A program made the translations under genes and the position numbers. This document shows positions 1 through 8,035 of a stretch of DNA of 60,570 bases, piece by piece (position 1 is the first letter of the stretch; the number at the start of each line of letters is the position of its first letter). The notes under the pieces were generated by a model. That model did no database searches. It was not told the DNA's origin and was given only the letters and a program-made list of their open reading frames with translations. Origin of the DNA: an uncultured bacterium (lineage in GTDB: Bacteria; Bacillota; Clostridia; Lachnospirales; Lachnospiraceae); the NCBI GenBank assembly GCA_947381965.1, contig CANCXX010000028.1:1-60570 (forward strand), in the 5' to 3' direction.

Positions 1-44
1 TGATAATTATATTATACCAAATATAGGCGGTGGTATCTACTTTT

Positions 45-790
45 TCAGCGGCCTCCGTAAAACGGGTGGCTAGGGACGCGGGCTCTAAGCCCGCCCTGCT
101 TGGCTGCGTCTCAAGATGCTGGCTTTCTCTTTAAGACCATGGGAAGCCTGCCCACGGCTCCGTTCAAGCCACATTGCTTTTGACTCGTTACTACCCCTAA
201 AGGGGTGTTTGTACTACTCAGCCTTGACCCTTAAAAGGGTCTTCATATTCTTTTACACTCAGCTTGTCCTGCATGATATCTGCTTTCTCCTGCTCCTGAA
301 TATACTTTTTGATCGTGGCTTCATTTAATCCTACTATACTCACATAATAGCCTTCTGACCAAAAGTGACGGTTCCCAAACTTGTACTTCAGATTTGTATG
401 CCTGTTAAACATCATCAGCGCACTTTTCCCTTTAAGATATCCCATGAACGAGGACACGCCTTATCTTTGGCGGTATGCTTACCAGCATATGCACGTGGTC
501 GGGCATAAGATGCCCTTCTAAAATCTCCACACCCTTGTAACTACACAACTGCTTCAAAATATCCCGCAGATCTGTTTTATATTGATTATAGACAATCTTC
601 CGTCTATACTTTGGGGTGAAGATGATGTGATATTTACACATCCACTTCGTGTGTGCGAGCGAATTCGTTTGCTTTGCCATAAAATCACCTTTCCTTTCTC
701 TAATAGTGACCTGAACACCTCTATTATAATGGAAAGGTGATTTTTGTATAACAATCGTCGTGCATCCGCATAGCGGGTGGTTTAACGTTG
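45..790 (-). mobile_element. IS200-type element, probable extent
   Basis: The span contains one frameshifted IS200 transposase. Imperfect foldbacks lie near each edge: cctccgt...acgggtgg at about 55-71 and catccgc...gcgggtg at about 764-780. IS200/IS605 elements end in subterminal hairpins rather than inverted repeats, so these two similar hairpins are plausible ends. A hairpin gacccttttaagggtc-like at about 227-242 lies just after the transposase stop. The exact ends are inferred and no target duplication is expected for this family. Confidence 0.4.
218..680 (-). pseudogene. tnpA: IS200-family transposase TnpA, frameshifted
   Basis: TnpA of IS200/IS605 elements is a small HUH-type (Y1) single-strand transposase. 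The start is the ATG at 680 (MAKQTNSLAHTKW), preceded by a purine-rich stretch. The first part contains KYHIIFTPKYRRK and the HUH motif in MPDHVHMLVSIPP. About 455-460 an extra base (aaggcgtg where the family has a ..AAGGTG-like stretch) shifts frame; the second part continues SSFMGYLKGKSALMMF, the expected downstream sequence, and the Y1 region EATIKKYIQEQ. Together the two parts give a normal length of about 153 residues. The element is therefore probably immobile on its own unless frameshifting rescues it. No tnpB is seen in the window. Confidence 0.9.
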
Positions 791-852
791 AGTACATTTC
801 CGTTTCTCTGCCCTGAAACTCCAATGCACTCAACAGGATCTATCCGACCCAT

Positions 853-882
853 AAAAAAAACCGCATTACTGCGGTATTTTTT
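853..882 (-). terminator. Bidirectional terminator after tRNA-Met
   Basis: Stem accgca/tgcggt with a four-base loop, flanked by an A-run on one side and a T-run on the other. On the minus strand it follows the two tRNAs directly and ends in eight Ts, so it most likely ends the tRNA transcript. It would also work for the plus strand. Confidence 0.75.
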
Positions 883-884
883 AG

Positions 885-958
885 TAGCGAGAGGGGGACT
901 TGAACCCTCGACACTACGGGTATGAACCGTATGCTCTAGCCAGCTGAGCTATCTCGCC
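885..958 (-). tRNA. tRNA-Met (CAT), elongator type
   Basis: The minus strand gives a full cloverleaf: acceptor GGCGAGA pairing TCTCGCT, D-arm AGCTCAGCTGGCTAGAGC, anticodon stem TACGG/CCGTA around TTCATAC, and T-arm GGGTTCAAGTCCC. The anticodon is CAT. The first pair is G-U rather than the mismatch of initiator tRNA, and the body resembles elongator tRNA-Met of Firmicutes; a tRNA-Ile2 reading cannot be fully excluded. CCA is not encoded (A is followed by CTA). It is 28 bases downstream of tRNA-Val and shares the terminator that follows. Confidence 0.93.
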
Positions 959-986
959 ATATAATATTATCCTAATTTTTCAGGAG

Positions 987-1059
987 TGGGACCTATAGGG
1001 CTCGAACCTATGACCCTCTGCTTGTAAGGCAGATGCTCTCCCAGCTGAGCTAAGATCCC
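987..1059 (-). tRNA. tRNA-Val (TAC)
   Basis: The minus strand folds as a standard cloverleaf: acceptor GGGATCT with AGGTCCC (one G-U), D-arm TAGCTCAGCTGGGAGAGC, anticodon stem TCTGC/GCAGA with loop CTTACAA, and T-arm TAGGTTCGAGCCCTA. The TAC anticodon reads valine codons. Discriminator A is followed by CTCC, so CCA is added after transcription. It is the first gene of a two-tRNA unit with tRNA-Met. Confidence 0.95.
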
Positions 1060-1130
1060 ATTTCTTTCAGTCATTTCCTTGACTGCTCTGCTATTATACT
1101 ATTTTTCTACTATAGTTGTCAATATTTTTT

Positions 1131-1481
1131 TTAAATTTTTTTATCTTTTTGTGCAAGCCACTGTTTTATAATAAATTGCCAATTCATCCCATCCTGCAAA
1201 ATGCGGAGAATTGTTATCATAGCATTCTCTTCATCTATAATATAAAAAATCAGATACGCACGGTATGGCCTTATATAAATATCATACCCTTTATGCTCAA
1301 AGCCTGTCATTTCCTGGGCAGCAGGCTGCATCTTTATTCTGCCTGCTGCCTCTTTCATTTTACGCATAAAGTCCTCGCCCATTTCCCGGTACTTAAAATA
1401 TTCCAGAATATCTTCTTTTATTTTTCTTATATCGTTTCTGCTGCTGTAAGTATACTCTATCTCATATTTCTTTTGCTGCAT
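1131..1481 (-). CDS. RelE/ParE-family toxin
   Basis: A 116-residue protein of the RelE/ParE superfamily: small basic toxins that cleave mRNA at the ribosome or poison gyrase. Family landmarks are the N-terminal helix pair (ILEYFKYREMGEDFMRKMKEA), the central GYDIYIRPYRAYLIFYIID strand block and the MITILRILQDGMNW strand with a following helix; the block resembles the usual YRAYRIFYRID...VLRVLH. It is slightly long for the family. The antitoxin gene lies 12 bases upstream on the same strand, the usual order for these pairs. Which subfamily (RelE or ParE) cannot be settled from sequence alone. Confidence 0.85.
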   Translation of the reverse strand: MQQKKYEIEYTYSSRNDIRKIKEDILEYFKYREMGEDFMRKMKEAAGRIKMQPAAQEMTGFEHKGYDIYIRPYRAYLIFYIIDEENAMITILRILQDGMNWQFIIKQWLAQKDKKI

Positions 1482-1493
1482 ACGCCACCCACA

Positions 1494-1652
1494 CTATATT
1501 GCATCAATTTCTTCCCACAGTTCTTCTTCAGATATCACCCTGCCGCTTCTTTGGTCTTCAATTGCACCATCTAACTCCCACATTAAAACTTCCATTGCAT
1601 CTTCTAATACATAGGATGATTCCTGTCCTTCCAAACCATGCACCGCATCCAT
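1494..1652 (-). CDS. Antitoxin partner of the RelE/ParE toxin
   Basis: A 52-residue acidic protein beginning MDAVHGLEGQE. I chose the ATG at 1652 because an AAAGGG ribosome site lies about 9 bases upstream; an upstream ATG would add 17 residues reading into the promoter. The C-terminal half (GRVISEEELWEEIDAI) is the acidic tail that usually wraps the toxin. No clear DNA-binding domain is present, though the residues preceding this could be a short AbrB/Phd-like remnant. It is placed directly before the toxin gene, and an inverted repeat over the promoter suggests autoregulation. Confidence 0.7.
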   Translation of the reverse strand: MDAVHGLEGQESSYVLEDAMEVLMWELDGAIEDQRSGRVISEEELWEEIDAI

Positions 1653-1693
1653 AAATAGTCGCCCTTTCTGAATGAATCCATTTTGTCTGCTAT

Positions 1694-1744
1694 AGTATAC
1701 CACTTTTTATGGTTGGATGCTATCATTTTATTTTCATCCAACCA
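1694..1744 (-). promoter_or_regulatory. Promoter and probable operator of the toxin-antitoxin pair
   Basis: On the minus strand a TATACT box (1694-1699) lies about 42 bases before the antitoxin start. Immediately upstream is a perfect 10-base inverted repeat, TGGTTGGATG/CATCCAACCA (1710-1744, 15-base spacer), which overlaps where the -35 box would fall. A repeat in this place fits an autoregulatory operator; it lacks a T-run, so it is a poor terminator. Confidence 0.5.
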
Positions 1745-1799
1745 TCTCTTCTCTTTATTATTATTTGGGGCAATAATTAAAATTTTGCTACACTAAAAC

Positions 1800-1872
1800 C
1801 GCTCGCCCTCACACCTAAATCATATTTTCACGGAACGCGCCGAAAGTGCACATTCCTGACCCATAGACAGCA
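1800..1872 (+). repeat. Degenerate partial copy of the 146-bp element
   Basis: Matches the right half of the 146-bp element (see 3468-3613 and 33460-33605) through the stretch cgccctcac...cacggaacgcg...agtgcacattcctgaccc and a decayed terminal tagacagcaac. Many substitutions show it is much older than the two intact copies. It ends two bases from the GNAT stop codon. Confidence 0.7.
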
Positions 1873-1873
1873 A

Positions 1874-2905
1874 CTACCCTTCTGTCTTCATAACATAAAT
1901 CTGACAGGGATTTTTCTCTCCCCACAATGTGGGAAAAACCTCAAGCTCTCCAAACCCCAGGCTCTGATAAAACCTGTTAGTCTTGTCATATTCCTCATAA
2001 CAGCCCATTTGTACGGTCTTAACCTGCAAGAATGAATATCCTTTCCGGGCCGCACACTTTTTCGCTGCCTGAAATAATTCCCTTCCAACCCCCTGATGAT
2101 GATATTCCTTTAAAACTCCCATAACTGCAAGCTCGGCGGTTTCTTTTCCTGTCTTCTTCAGGCACAGAAAACCTATGGGGCGTTCTGCACAGAACGCAGC
2201 AAAAAACAACTGCTGTGTACTTTCTCCTATATACGCTTCCCTTGCTTCTGCAATCCCAAACCACTCCGTCAATGTTTCCAGTATTTCCCTTGCTATACTT
2301 GTTTTTTCCAAAGGGTCTGTTAACTGCTTTACCGACCATTTAGGTCTGGCCAATGCCTCATATTCCTTTTTTAAAATGGAATACCAGCACTCATCACATA
2401 TACCCTGATTATTCACACCGCCCTCTCTCCATGTTCCTTCATAGGTCATCCCACATTTTCGCATAACTCTGCCTGAATTTGGATTCCGTGGATCGTGACA
2501 GGCATTCACACTGTTCATTCCCACTTCCTTAAAAAAGAAAATTATCACTGCCTGAAGCGCTTCTGTCATAATTCCCTGTCCCCACCAGCTTCGTCCAATA
2601 CAATATCCAATGGTAGCCGACTGTGTGCCCGCATCTGTTTTCACTGCAGAAATGCTTCCAATCGGTTCACCAATCGCCTTCCATTCAATCGCCCACTGAT
2701 AGTTTTCCGGATTTTTATTCTCCTCAATCCAGCTTTCCACTACCATCCTTGAAATTCCCGGATTTTCATGAGCCGGCCAGGTCAAAAATCTGGTTACTTC
2801 CGGATCTGATGCCCAATTATGAAACATCGGCTCCCCATCTTCCTTTTTAAAAGGCCGAAGAATCAGACGTTTTGTTTCAATAATTTTTGTGCCTATATGC
2901 TTCAT
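1874..2905 (-). CDS. Tandem GNAT acetyltransferase (two domains)
   Basis: A 343-residue cytoplasmic protein with two complete GNAT folds. Residues about 8-185 resemble the RimJ/RimL type (ETKRLILRPFKKEDGEPMF at the start, acetyl-CoA loop GYCIGRSWWGQGIMTEAL, end NPNSGRVMRKCGMTYEG). Residues about 190-343 form a second GNAT with its own acetyl-CoA loop EYHHQGVGRELF and the C-terminal NRFYQSLGFGELE. RimJ/L enzymes are usually about 180 residues, so this is a fusion. Substrates are unknown; protein N-terminal or small-molecule/antibiotic acetylation are both possible. It stands alone, followed by the toxin-antitoxin pair. Confidence 0.88.
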   Translation of the reverse strand: MKHIGTKIIETKRLILRPFKKEDGEPMFHNWASDPEVTRFLTWPAHENPGISRMVVESWIEENKNPENYQWAIEWKAIGEPIGSISAVKTDAGTQSATIGYCIGRSWWGQGIMTEALQAVIIFFFKEVGMNSVNACHDPRNPNSGRVMRKCGMTYEGTWREGGVNNQGICDECWYSILKKEYEALARPKWSVKQLTDPLEKTSIAREILETLTEWFGIAEAREAYIGESTQQLFFAAFCAERPIGFLCLKKTGKETAELAVMGVLKEYHHQGVGRELFQAAKKCAARKGYSFLQVKTVQMGCYEEYDKTNRFYQSLGFGELEVFPTLWGEKNPCQIYVMKTEG

Positions 2906-3269
2906 ATTATTTCTCTCATCTTTCTATAAATTTTCTTTCTGTTCAGAAAAATATTTCTGTTCTATACATGCTAATTACTTTGGCAATTTCCACTACAGTA
3001 CTTTATGTCCAACTCTTCTTTCTGCCCTCTCATACATGGAAGTAAGTTTCTTTTTGTTATGTATAACTTTTCATTTAAGCTAATTAACAGCACACTTTCA
3101 ATGGATACCAGTACAGCATTGCGCCAATTCTTGCGTAATCAGCACTCGCTGTTTACGCTATTGCCGCGTTGTCGTCAGTCAACAATGCCACCGCATTGCC
3201 TCCTTCCTCCACCTTGCATATGAAGCAATCATCTTGAGCCAATGTATCAGAAATTAAATATTCGATGTA
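2906..3269. other. Intergenic region with a weak repeat
   Basis: No credible gene. The stretch about 3110-3215 (ataccagtac ... acaatgccaccgcat) shares both ends and their roughly 82-base spacing with a segment at about 47742-47840; the interior is strongly diverged. It may be an old mobile-element remnant. Nothing else is recognised. Confidence 0.4.
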
Positions 3270-3838
3270 CTAAAATACTCTGGGAAGGTAAAGTTCCAAC
3301 CAAGCTCTTATACATATATATATGATATAATGGAACGCCATGGTTAACCAATTTATAGGGCACCGGCGCCTTTTCCCATAATCGGAACTGTTTCGTTTAG
3401 TATAACATGGAAGAGTAAAATTCTCTATAGTAATGATAGATAACAAAGCAAACACAAAGGATATAACGTTACTATTCACGGGTCAGGAATGTGCACTTGT
3501 TGCGCATTCCGTGAGAACATGATGCAGGAGTGAGGGGCGATTTTTGCGAAGCAAAACTTGGAATATCGCTCCGAATTGTTACTATGAGCGGCTCCCAGGC
3601 CGTGAATAGTAACGATATAACTGTTAAAATAACAGGGAATACCAGATTTCCCGCTAATAAAAAATCACCAATATTTGCCTGTGTCAGTAAAACTAATAGA
3701 AGGGAAGTAATAATGGCTGCCATAGATGACTTCATTTTCAATCCTATAAACAGTGCGATAAAGCTTATGCTTACAGTCACTACAGATTTCAAAAAAGCTG
3801 TACATAAAAAGAAAAATTTCCCATATTAAAGTCAATCT
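3270..3838 (-). pseudogene. ABC-2-type permease fragment, split by a miniature element
   Basis: The minus strand reads KFFFLCTAFLKSVVTVSISF...GNLVFPVILTVIS, then the 146-bp element, then FVFALLSIITIENFTLPC. Removing the element and one copy of its 8-base target duplication joins the two parts in frame as ILTVISFVFALLS, so the gene was open before insertion. The hydrophobic segments resemble the permeases of bacitracin/lantibiotic-type ABC exporters that follow two-component genes. The upstream part is missing: the reading runs directly out of the histidine-kinase fragment at about 3835, indicating an internal deletion. The last stretch after LPC looks unrelated, so the 3' end may also be rearranged. 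Confidence 0.7.
3468..3613 (-). mobile_element. 146-bp miniature inverted-repeat element, copy 1
   Basis: Bounded by GTTACTATTCACGG and its reverse complement CCGTGAATAGTAAC. The 8 bases gatataac occur immediately on both sides (3460-3467 and 3614-3621), a target-site duplication. It encodes no protein. The sequence differs at one base from the inverted copy at 33460-33605. The 8-base duplication is compatible with several IS families (IS256, ISL3 and others); the transposase that moved it is not in the window. Confidence 0.88.
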
Positions 3839-4377
3839 GAATTAGCAGCCCGTAAAAACCAAGTACATTCTCTCTGCACAGCTCATTGATATTAACTTTT
3901 GTTATTTCAATAATATTCATATCCCCGGCTTCCAATTTTGCCAAAGTAAAAAACTGGTTTATCAGCTCCATACCCTGTCTGGCTTTTACCTCCACCTTTT
4001 GCAATGTTTCATTATCCTTATTTTCCATCCCCATTTTTTCCAGATAGTCAAGAATAACTGTAAATGGTGTTTTTATATCATGTGAAATATTTGCAAGCAT
4101 TTTCTTGGCAGACAGTTCCTGTTTTCTGTAATCCGTTTTTACTTTCTGTCTGTCTAAAAGTATCCGGTTAATCTGTCCGCATAAGCTCATTAATACCTTA
4201 TTATCCGTAAAAACCATTCCCTTTTCATCGCTGTCCTTTCTAAAATATCTGACAGCTTTTCACTGATTTTTTCAGCTTATCCTGAATGCCTCTTCCGAAC
4301 ACAATCTGCTGGTAACACACAACTGCAAGCAGCAGAATATTCATACATATCAGGAAAAAAATCGGCTTATCATTCAT
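3789..4377 (-). pseudogene. Sensor histidine kinase, truncated and frameshifted
   Basis: Starts at ATG 4377 (MNDKPIFFLICMNILLL, a membrane segment) and contains a dimerisation/phosphoacceptor box NISHDIKTPFTVILDYLEKM. Two single-base losses break the linker: one in the A-run near 4262 and one near 4222 (ERTA/DEKG). The ATP-binding half is absent; the frame runs into the permease sequence at about 3835. It resembles the kinases that control lantibiotic/bacitracin-type ABC exporters. With the response-regulator relic before it and the permease relic after it, this is a decayed three-part sensing and export locus. Confidence 0.8.
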
Positions 4378-4645
4378 TTACACTTCTCCCAATTTATATT
4401 CAATCCCCAAACTGTAATGATATACCTGGGATTACAGGGATTGTCCTCTATTTTATTCCGCAGCCTGCTGATATGAACGTTCACTGCATTTTCATCTCCA
4501 ACATAGGCATCCTTCACACAGCAGAATAAATCTGCTCTTTGGTATAAACCTTATAGGGATTTACCATAAACAGCTTTGGATTTTCAAACTCCTTTGCTGT
4601 CAGTTCTATCTTCCCACCATTTTTCACTACAGAATAATCATTTTT
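4374..4645 (-). pseudogene. OmpR-type response regulator, C-terminal relic
   Basis: The minus strand encodes the winged-helix effector domain of an OmpR/PhoB regulator: KIELTAKEFE, VYTKEQIYSAV, then after a one-base shift VKDAYVGDENAVNVHISRLR and NPRYIITVWGLNINWEK. An in-frame stop follows YSAV at the shift. The receiver domain is missing. Its stop (4374-4376) overlaps the kinase ATG by ATGA, the usual coupling of such pairs, so the three relics were one operon. Confidence 0.85.
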
Positions 4646-4802
4646 CCACCATCCCTAAAGTGTGTGAAATTTTAATTCTTCACTTTTCTTTCTGCCTTTA
4701 ATTTTATACGTCCAAACATATCATATCAAGATGAATTTCATATAAATAATTTCATCTGTTTCCAGACATTTTAAATACCTTCTCTTTTTGCCCTGCCAAA
4801 AA

Positions 4803-4829
4803 AGGCACCTGTCATGATGACAAGTGCCT
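4803..4829 (-). terminator. Rho-independent terminator
   Basis: Stem AGGCAC(c)TGTCAT / GATGACA(a)GTGCCT, followed on the minus strand by a run of Ts (TTTTTTGGC). It lies 88 bases after the membrane-protein gene at 4918-5733 and would end that operon. Confidence 0.85.
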
Positions 4830-4917
4830 GTATATACATCCCGTTCTTATTTCACCTTGATTTATTTAGTATTTAACCAAAGCAGAAAAGGTTGAAAAGC
4901 TTCATAGTATCAGTTCT

Positions 4918-5733
4918 TTACTGAAAATCCACGCTCTTTACTTCGCCAATCAGATTGTCCAATGCAGACTCTGTAATCCTCCGTGAAGTATCTGTAATCA
5001 ATCCCAAAAATGTCTGATCGTACCGTGAAAAACACATATTGACAATTTCTCCGTTCTCACCAATAACATTTACTGCAATCGTCGGATCGTTTCCGGAATA
5101 CCCCTGACAATTGTACTCTACACGGTCCACCTGGCTATTAATCAGCTTACATTCCTCCATTTTCTTTTTGGCCAGCTCCGCATATATGCTATAATCTTTT
5201 TCCAGCGCCGCGTTATATTCAAGGGGGACATTTACATCCAGCTGTCTGCCATGACCGATGTTGAAAAGCTCACCTGTCACTGCATCTATCATATAGGTCC
5301 ATCTTGTACTTTCAGGTGTTTGCTCTTTTTCAAACAGAACATCACCTGACCAGAAAGCACGTGGAAAGGTTTCAGTTCCCGGATAATACATCATATATAC
5401 AAAAGCCCCCTCCAAATCCAGCCCGAAAATATTCTTCAGGTATTCTGCGCCTATCTTTGCAGCCTCTTCCATCGTTAAATCCATATCCGTAGGCGTTCCG
5501 GTATTGAGGCTGTCCATACTTACATGATAATTTACCTTTCTGCTGCTTTCTTCTTCAGGTTCTGGCAGTGCTGCCTCCAGACGGTCAGAAACCTGATAAC
5601 TGGTGGGAACAGATTCCACCTGTCCAATTCTCGTCACCATGGCCGCTTCGGTTACAAGGTTGAAAAGGATAGTTCCTGCACCAATAATAACACATGTTAC
5701 TGTTGTTAATGTTAAGATATTTTTTCGTTTCAT
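4918..5733 (-). CDS. Membrane-anchored exported protein of a two-component operon
   Basis: A 271-residue protein with one N-terminal hydrophobic segment (residues about 7-30, LTLTTVTCVIIGAGTILF) acting as uncleaved anchor or signal, then an exported domain. MTMEEAAKIGAEYL-like text (LTMEEAAKIGAEYLKNIF) and RWTYMIDAVTGELFNIGHG resemble a PepSY-like fold, where the DAVTGE turn is typical; two such units may be present (EYNAALEKDYSIYAELAKKK, then GLITDTSRRITE). No enzyme motif is seen. It is the third gene after a response regulator and histidine kinase (98 bases downstream), so it may be a regulated target or an accessory sensor. Function unknown. Confidence 0.6.
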   Translation of the reverse strand: MKRKNILTLTTVTCVIIGAGTILFNLVTEAAMVTRIGQVESVPTSYQVSDRLEAALPEPEEESSRKVNYHVSMDSLNTGTPTDMDLTMEEAAKIGAEYLKNIFGLDLEGAFVYMMYYPGTETFPRAFWSGDVLFEKEQTPESTRWTYMIDAVTGELFNIGHGRQLDVNVPLEYNAALEKDYSIYAELAKKKMEECKLINSQVDRVEYNCQGYSGNDPTIAVNVIGENGEIVNMCFSRYDQTFLGLITDTSRRITESALDNLIGEVKSVDFQ

Positions 5734-5831
5734 AAATAAACTCCTTTCTAAATGTTTTGATAACTACACTATAAAGCCGTTCTTTATCAAAGAAATATCA
5801 AAACTGTTATGAACTTGTAAATTTTTGTCTT

Positions 5832-7235
5832 TCACACCTGCGGAAAAAGAAGCCTTACTATGGTTCCTTTTCCGCGTTCAGAAGTAAATGTCAGTTCTGC
5901 ATGATGAAGCTGCACTATTCTCTCGCAGATAGATAGCCCAAGACCCGCACCACCCACAGCACGGCTGCGGGCCTTATCTACACGGTAAAAAGCTTCTTTT
6001 ATATGAGAAATCTGGTCTGGTTCCATGCCAATCCCATGGTCTTCCATTTCCACTACAGTCCTGTTTTCCTTTAAATAAGCCGAAACACATATTTCCCCTT
6101 CCGGCGGGCTTGCTTTCATTGCGTTATCAATCAGATTGTTAAACAGGATAAGCAGCTGTTCCATATTACCTCTGATAATAAAATTTCCAGACATGGTATA
6201 GGACAGATTGATTCTTTTTTCCCCAGCCTTTACATACATCACCCTTCCGGACTGCTCAAAAAGCGTCGCCACAGAACAGTCTTCCTCTTCAATTTCGTCA
6301 CTCCTTAACAGTGCCATATCAAGAAGCTGATAAGCCATATTTTGGAGTCTGGTACACTCTGACATGATAAACTGCGTACATTCATAACGTTCTTCCACTG
6401 ATATATGTGCTTTTTGAATATACTCTGCATACCCGTAAATTGCTGTTAAAGGAATTCGTAACTCGTGGGAAAAATTGTCAATAAACTTCTGTTTTTGCTC
6501 CGCAATCTCCTGAAAATACATAATCTGCATCTCCACTTGCTCTGCCATAAGATTAAAGTTATGCGCCACGCTGGCAATTTCATCCTTTCCCTTAACCAAA
6601 AGCCTGCTTTCATAATTTCCATTTGCAATATTTGTTGAAGCGCTGGAAATCTGTCTTAATGGACGAAAGATAATATTCAGAAATTGAAAGAGAAAAAATG
6701 CCATAGCAAACATCATCACAGCCCCCATAAAAAAAAGGATGTTTTTCATATAACGCCATGATGAAATGATGTCGCTTAAGCTTCCAGTGTACATAAGTCC
6801 ATATTCCTGCCACGGAGCCGGAAATCTGCCATAAATACAGAGAACCGGATTGGTTTCATTTTCCATATAAACAATCCTCTCCTGCCTGTAATCTGTATCC
6901 GGCGGAAAGTTTGTATTATTTTTTAACATATGTGCAGAGCTTTTATAAATCCATTCCCCGGAGAAAGACACTGCAAGTCCGCTTCCTTTTCCCTGCAGGT
7001 ACCGGATATATGAGCCCATCAGCTGACCTATTTTTTCTTCCACATTATTTTCCCGCTGATCCAATGCCTGTATATCCCCAATCAAGGAGGAGGCAATAAC
7101 ATAGTGCTCTGCCAGACATCTGTCCCTGACAGTTGAGAGTTTATCGTTTAGAATGACAATAGAAACGATCACTATCATAGAATTAAGAAATATAAGAAAC
7201 AAAGTCAGCATAACGAAAAAAGTCCGTTTTTTCAT
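5832..7235 (-). CDS. Sensor histidine kinase (HAMP)
   Basis: A 467-residue membrane kinase. Transmembrane segments at about 5-27 and 160-185 flank an extracellular region; a HAMP domain follows (RPLRQISSASTNIANGNYES). The phosphoacceptor box is NFSHELRIPLTAIYGYAEYI; the N box LFNNLIDNAMKAS, G1 box DHGIGM and G2 box GGAGLGLSICERI are intact. I start at the ATG at 7235 (MKKRTFF), because GCGGGGGA lies 6-10 bases upstream; an in-frame ATG at 7256 falls inside a repeated 5' element. The gene follows its response regulator, separated by two tandem copies of that element. Signal unknown. Confidence 0.92.
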   Translation of the reverse strand: MKKRTFFVMLTLFLIFLNSMIVIVSIVILNDKLSTVRDRCLAEHYVIASSLIGDIQALDQRENNVEEKIGQLMGSYIRYLQGKGSGLAVSFSGEWIYKSSAHMLKNNTNFPPDTDYRQERIVYMENETNPVLCIYGRFPAPWQEYGLMYTGSLSDIISSWRYMKNILFFMGAVMMFAMAFFLFQFLNIIFRPLRQISSASTNIANGNYESRLLVKGKDEIASVAHNFNLMAEQVEMQIMYFQEIAEQKQKFIDNFSHELRIPLTAIYGYAEYIQKAHISVEERYECTQFIMSECTRLQNMAYQLLDMALLRSDEIEEEDCSVATLFEQSGRVMYVKAGEKRINLSYTMSGNFIIRGNMEQLLILFNNLIDNAMKASPPEGEICVSAYLKENRTVVEMEDHGIGMEPDQISHIKEAFYRVDKARSRAVGGAGLGLSICERIVQLHHAELTFTSERGKGTIVRLLFPQV

Positions 7236-7242
7236 TCTTTTT

Positions 7243-7310
7243 CCCCCGCATATCACAAGCGCTGCTTGTGATACTGCGCCAATAAGCAGTATGGAAGTTT
7301 ACTTCCATAC
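7243..7310 (-). repeat. Two-hairpin 5' leader element, copy A
   Basis: On the minus (mRNA) strand: hairpin GTATGGAAG/CTTCCATAC, linker with ATTGGCGCAG, hairpin TCACAAGC/GCTTGTGA, then TATGCGGGGG, which serves as the ribosome site of the kinase gene. It belongs to a family also seen at 7316, 16005, 17599 and 51144. Confidence 0.75.
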
Positions 7311-7315
7311 TTTTA

Positions 7316-7381
7316 CCCCTGCATATCACAGACAATGCCTGCAATACAACGCCAATATTGAATTTGGAAGTTTACCGCCAC
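7316..7381 (-). repeat. Two-hairpin 5' leader element, copy B (degenerate)
   Basis: A tandem, more diverged copy directly upstream of copy A: remnants of the first hairpin (GTAAACTTCC), linker ATTGGCGTTG, second hairpin around CAGGCATTGTCTG and TATGCAGGGG. It begins within a few bases of the response-regulator stop. Confidence 0.6.
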
Positions 7382-7384
7382 GCT

Positions 7385-8032
7385 TTAAACCTCCAGTCGG
7401 TATCCAAGTTTATACACTGTCCTGATATGATTTTCCAAATGCAGCTTATGGCGCAGTCTCTGTATATGAACGTCCACAGTACGGGTACCACCGTCAAAAT
7501 CATATCCCCAAACCATATCCAGCAGCTTTTCCCTGGAAAGGGCTATATTCCGGTTACGAATCAACACCTCCAGCAGTTCATATTCTTTGGGTGTACATTC
7601 TACAACTGTACCCTCTAAGAAAATCTGATGTCTGTCAAAATCACATTTCAAATCTCCCAATGTAAATTCTACCTCAACCTTTTTGGTTCTCCGCAGCAGC
7701 GCTTCCACCCGCGCCGCCAGCTCCAGCATCTGAAAAGGCTTTGTCAGATAATCATCTGCCCCCATAGCCAGTCCTTTCAGCTTATCAGTCAGTTCACTTT
7801 TGGCTGTCAGAAAAATAGACGGAATTCCCGAAGCTCTTTCAAGCACCTGATATCCATCCAGTTCAGGCAGCATAATATCCAGAATAAGTAAATCAAATTG
7901 TCCCTTTTCCAACAGCTCAATTGCAGACAATCCGTCGAAAGCCTGGGTACAGTGATGCCCTGTAAGACTTAAATTCCTCCTTATCAATTCATTAATGGAA
8001 AGTTCGTCTTCCACAATTAATATTTCTGCCAA
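7385..8032 (-). CDS. OmpR-family response regulator
   Basis: A 215-residue two-domain regulator. The receiver (1-120) has the acidic pocket VEDE, phosphoacceptor Asp in LLILDIMLPELDG, the conserved Thr/Ser in FLTAKSE and Lys in YLTKPF. The DNA-binding winged helix (125-215) ends GGTRTVDVHIQRLRHKL...RTVYKLGYRLEV. The start is a TTG (8032) ten bases after GGGAG, and a 44-codon open frame ends three bases before it, so translation may be coupled. It forms an operon with the kinase at 5832-7235 and the membrane protein at 4918-5733. Confidence 0.93.
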   Translation of the reverse strand: MAEILIVEDELSINELIRRNLSLTGHHCTQAFDGLSAIELLEKGQFDLLILDIMLPELDGYQVLERASGIPSIFLTAKSELTDKLKGLAMGADDYLTKPFQMLELAARVEALLRRTKKVEVEFTLGDLKCDFDRHQIFLEGTVVECTPKEYELLEVLIRNRNIALSREKLLDMVWGYDFDGGTRTVDVHIQRLRHKLHLENHIRTVYKLGYRLEV

Positions 8033-8035
8033 CTT

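Noticed and set aside
1-217. TnpB omega-RNA or second IS605 gene at the left edge
   Set aside because: No TnpB motifs in 217 bases; hairpins fit element ends, but the window stops too early to tell.
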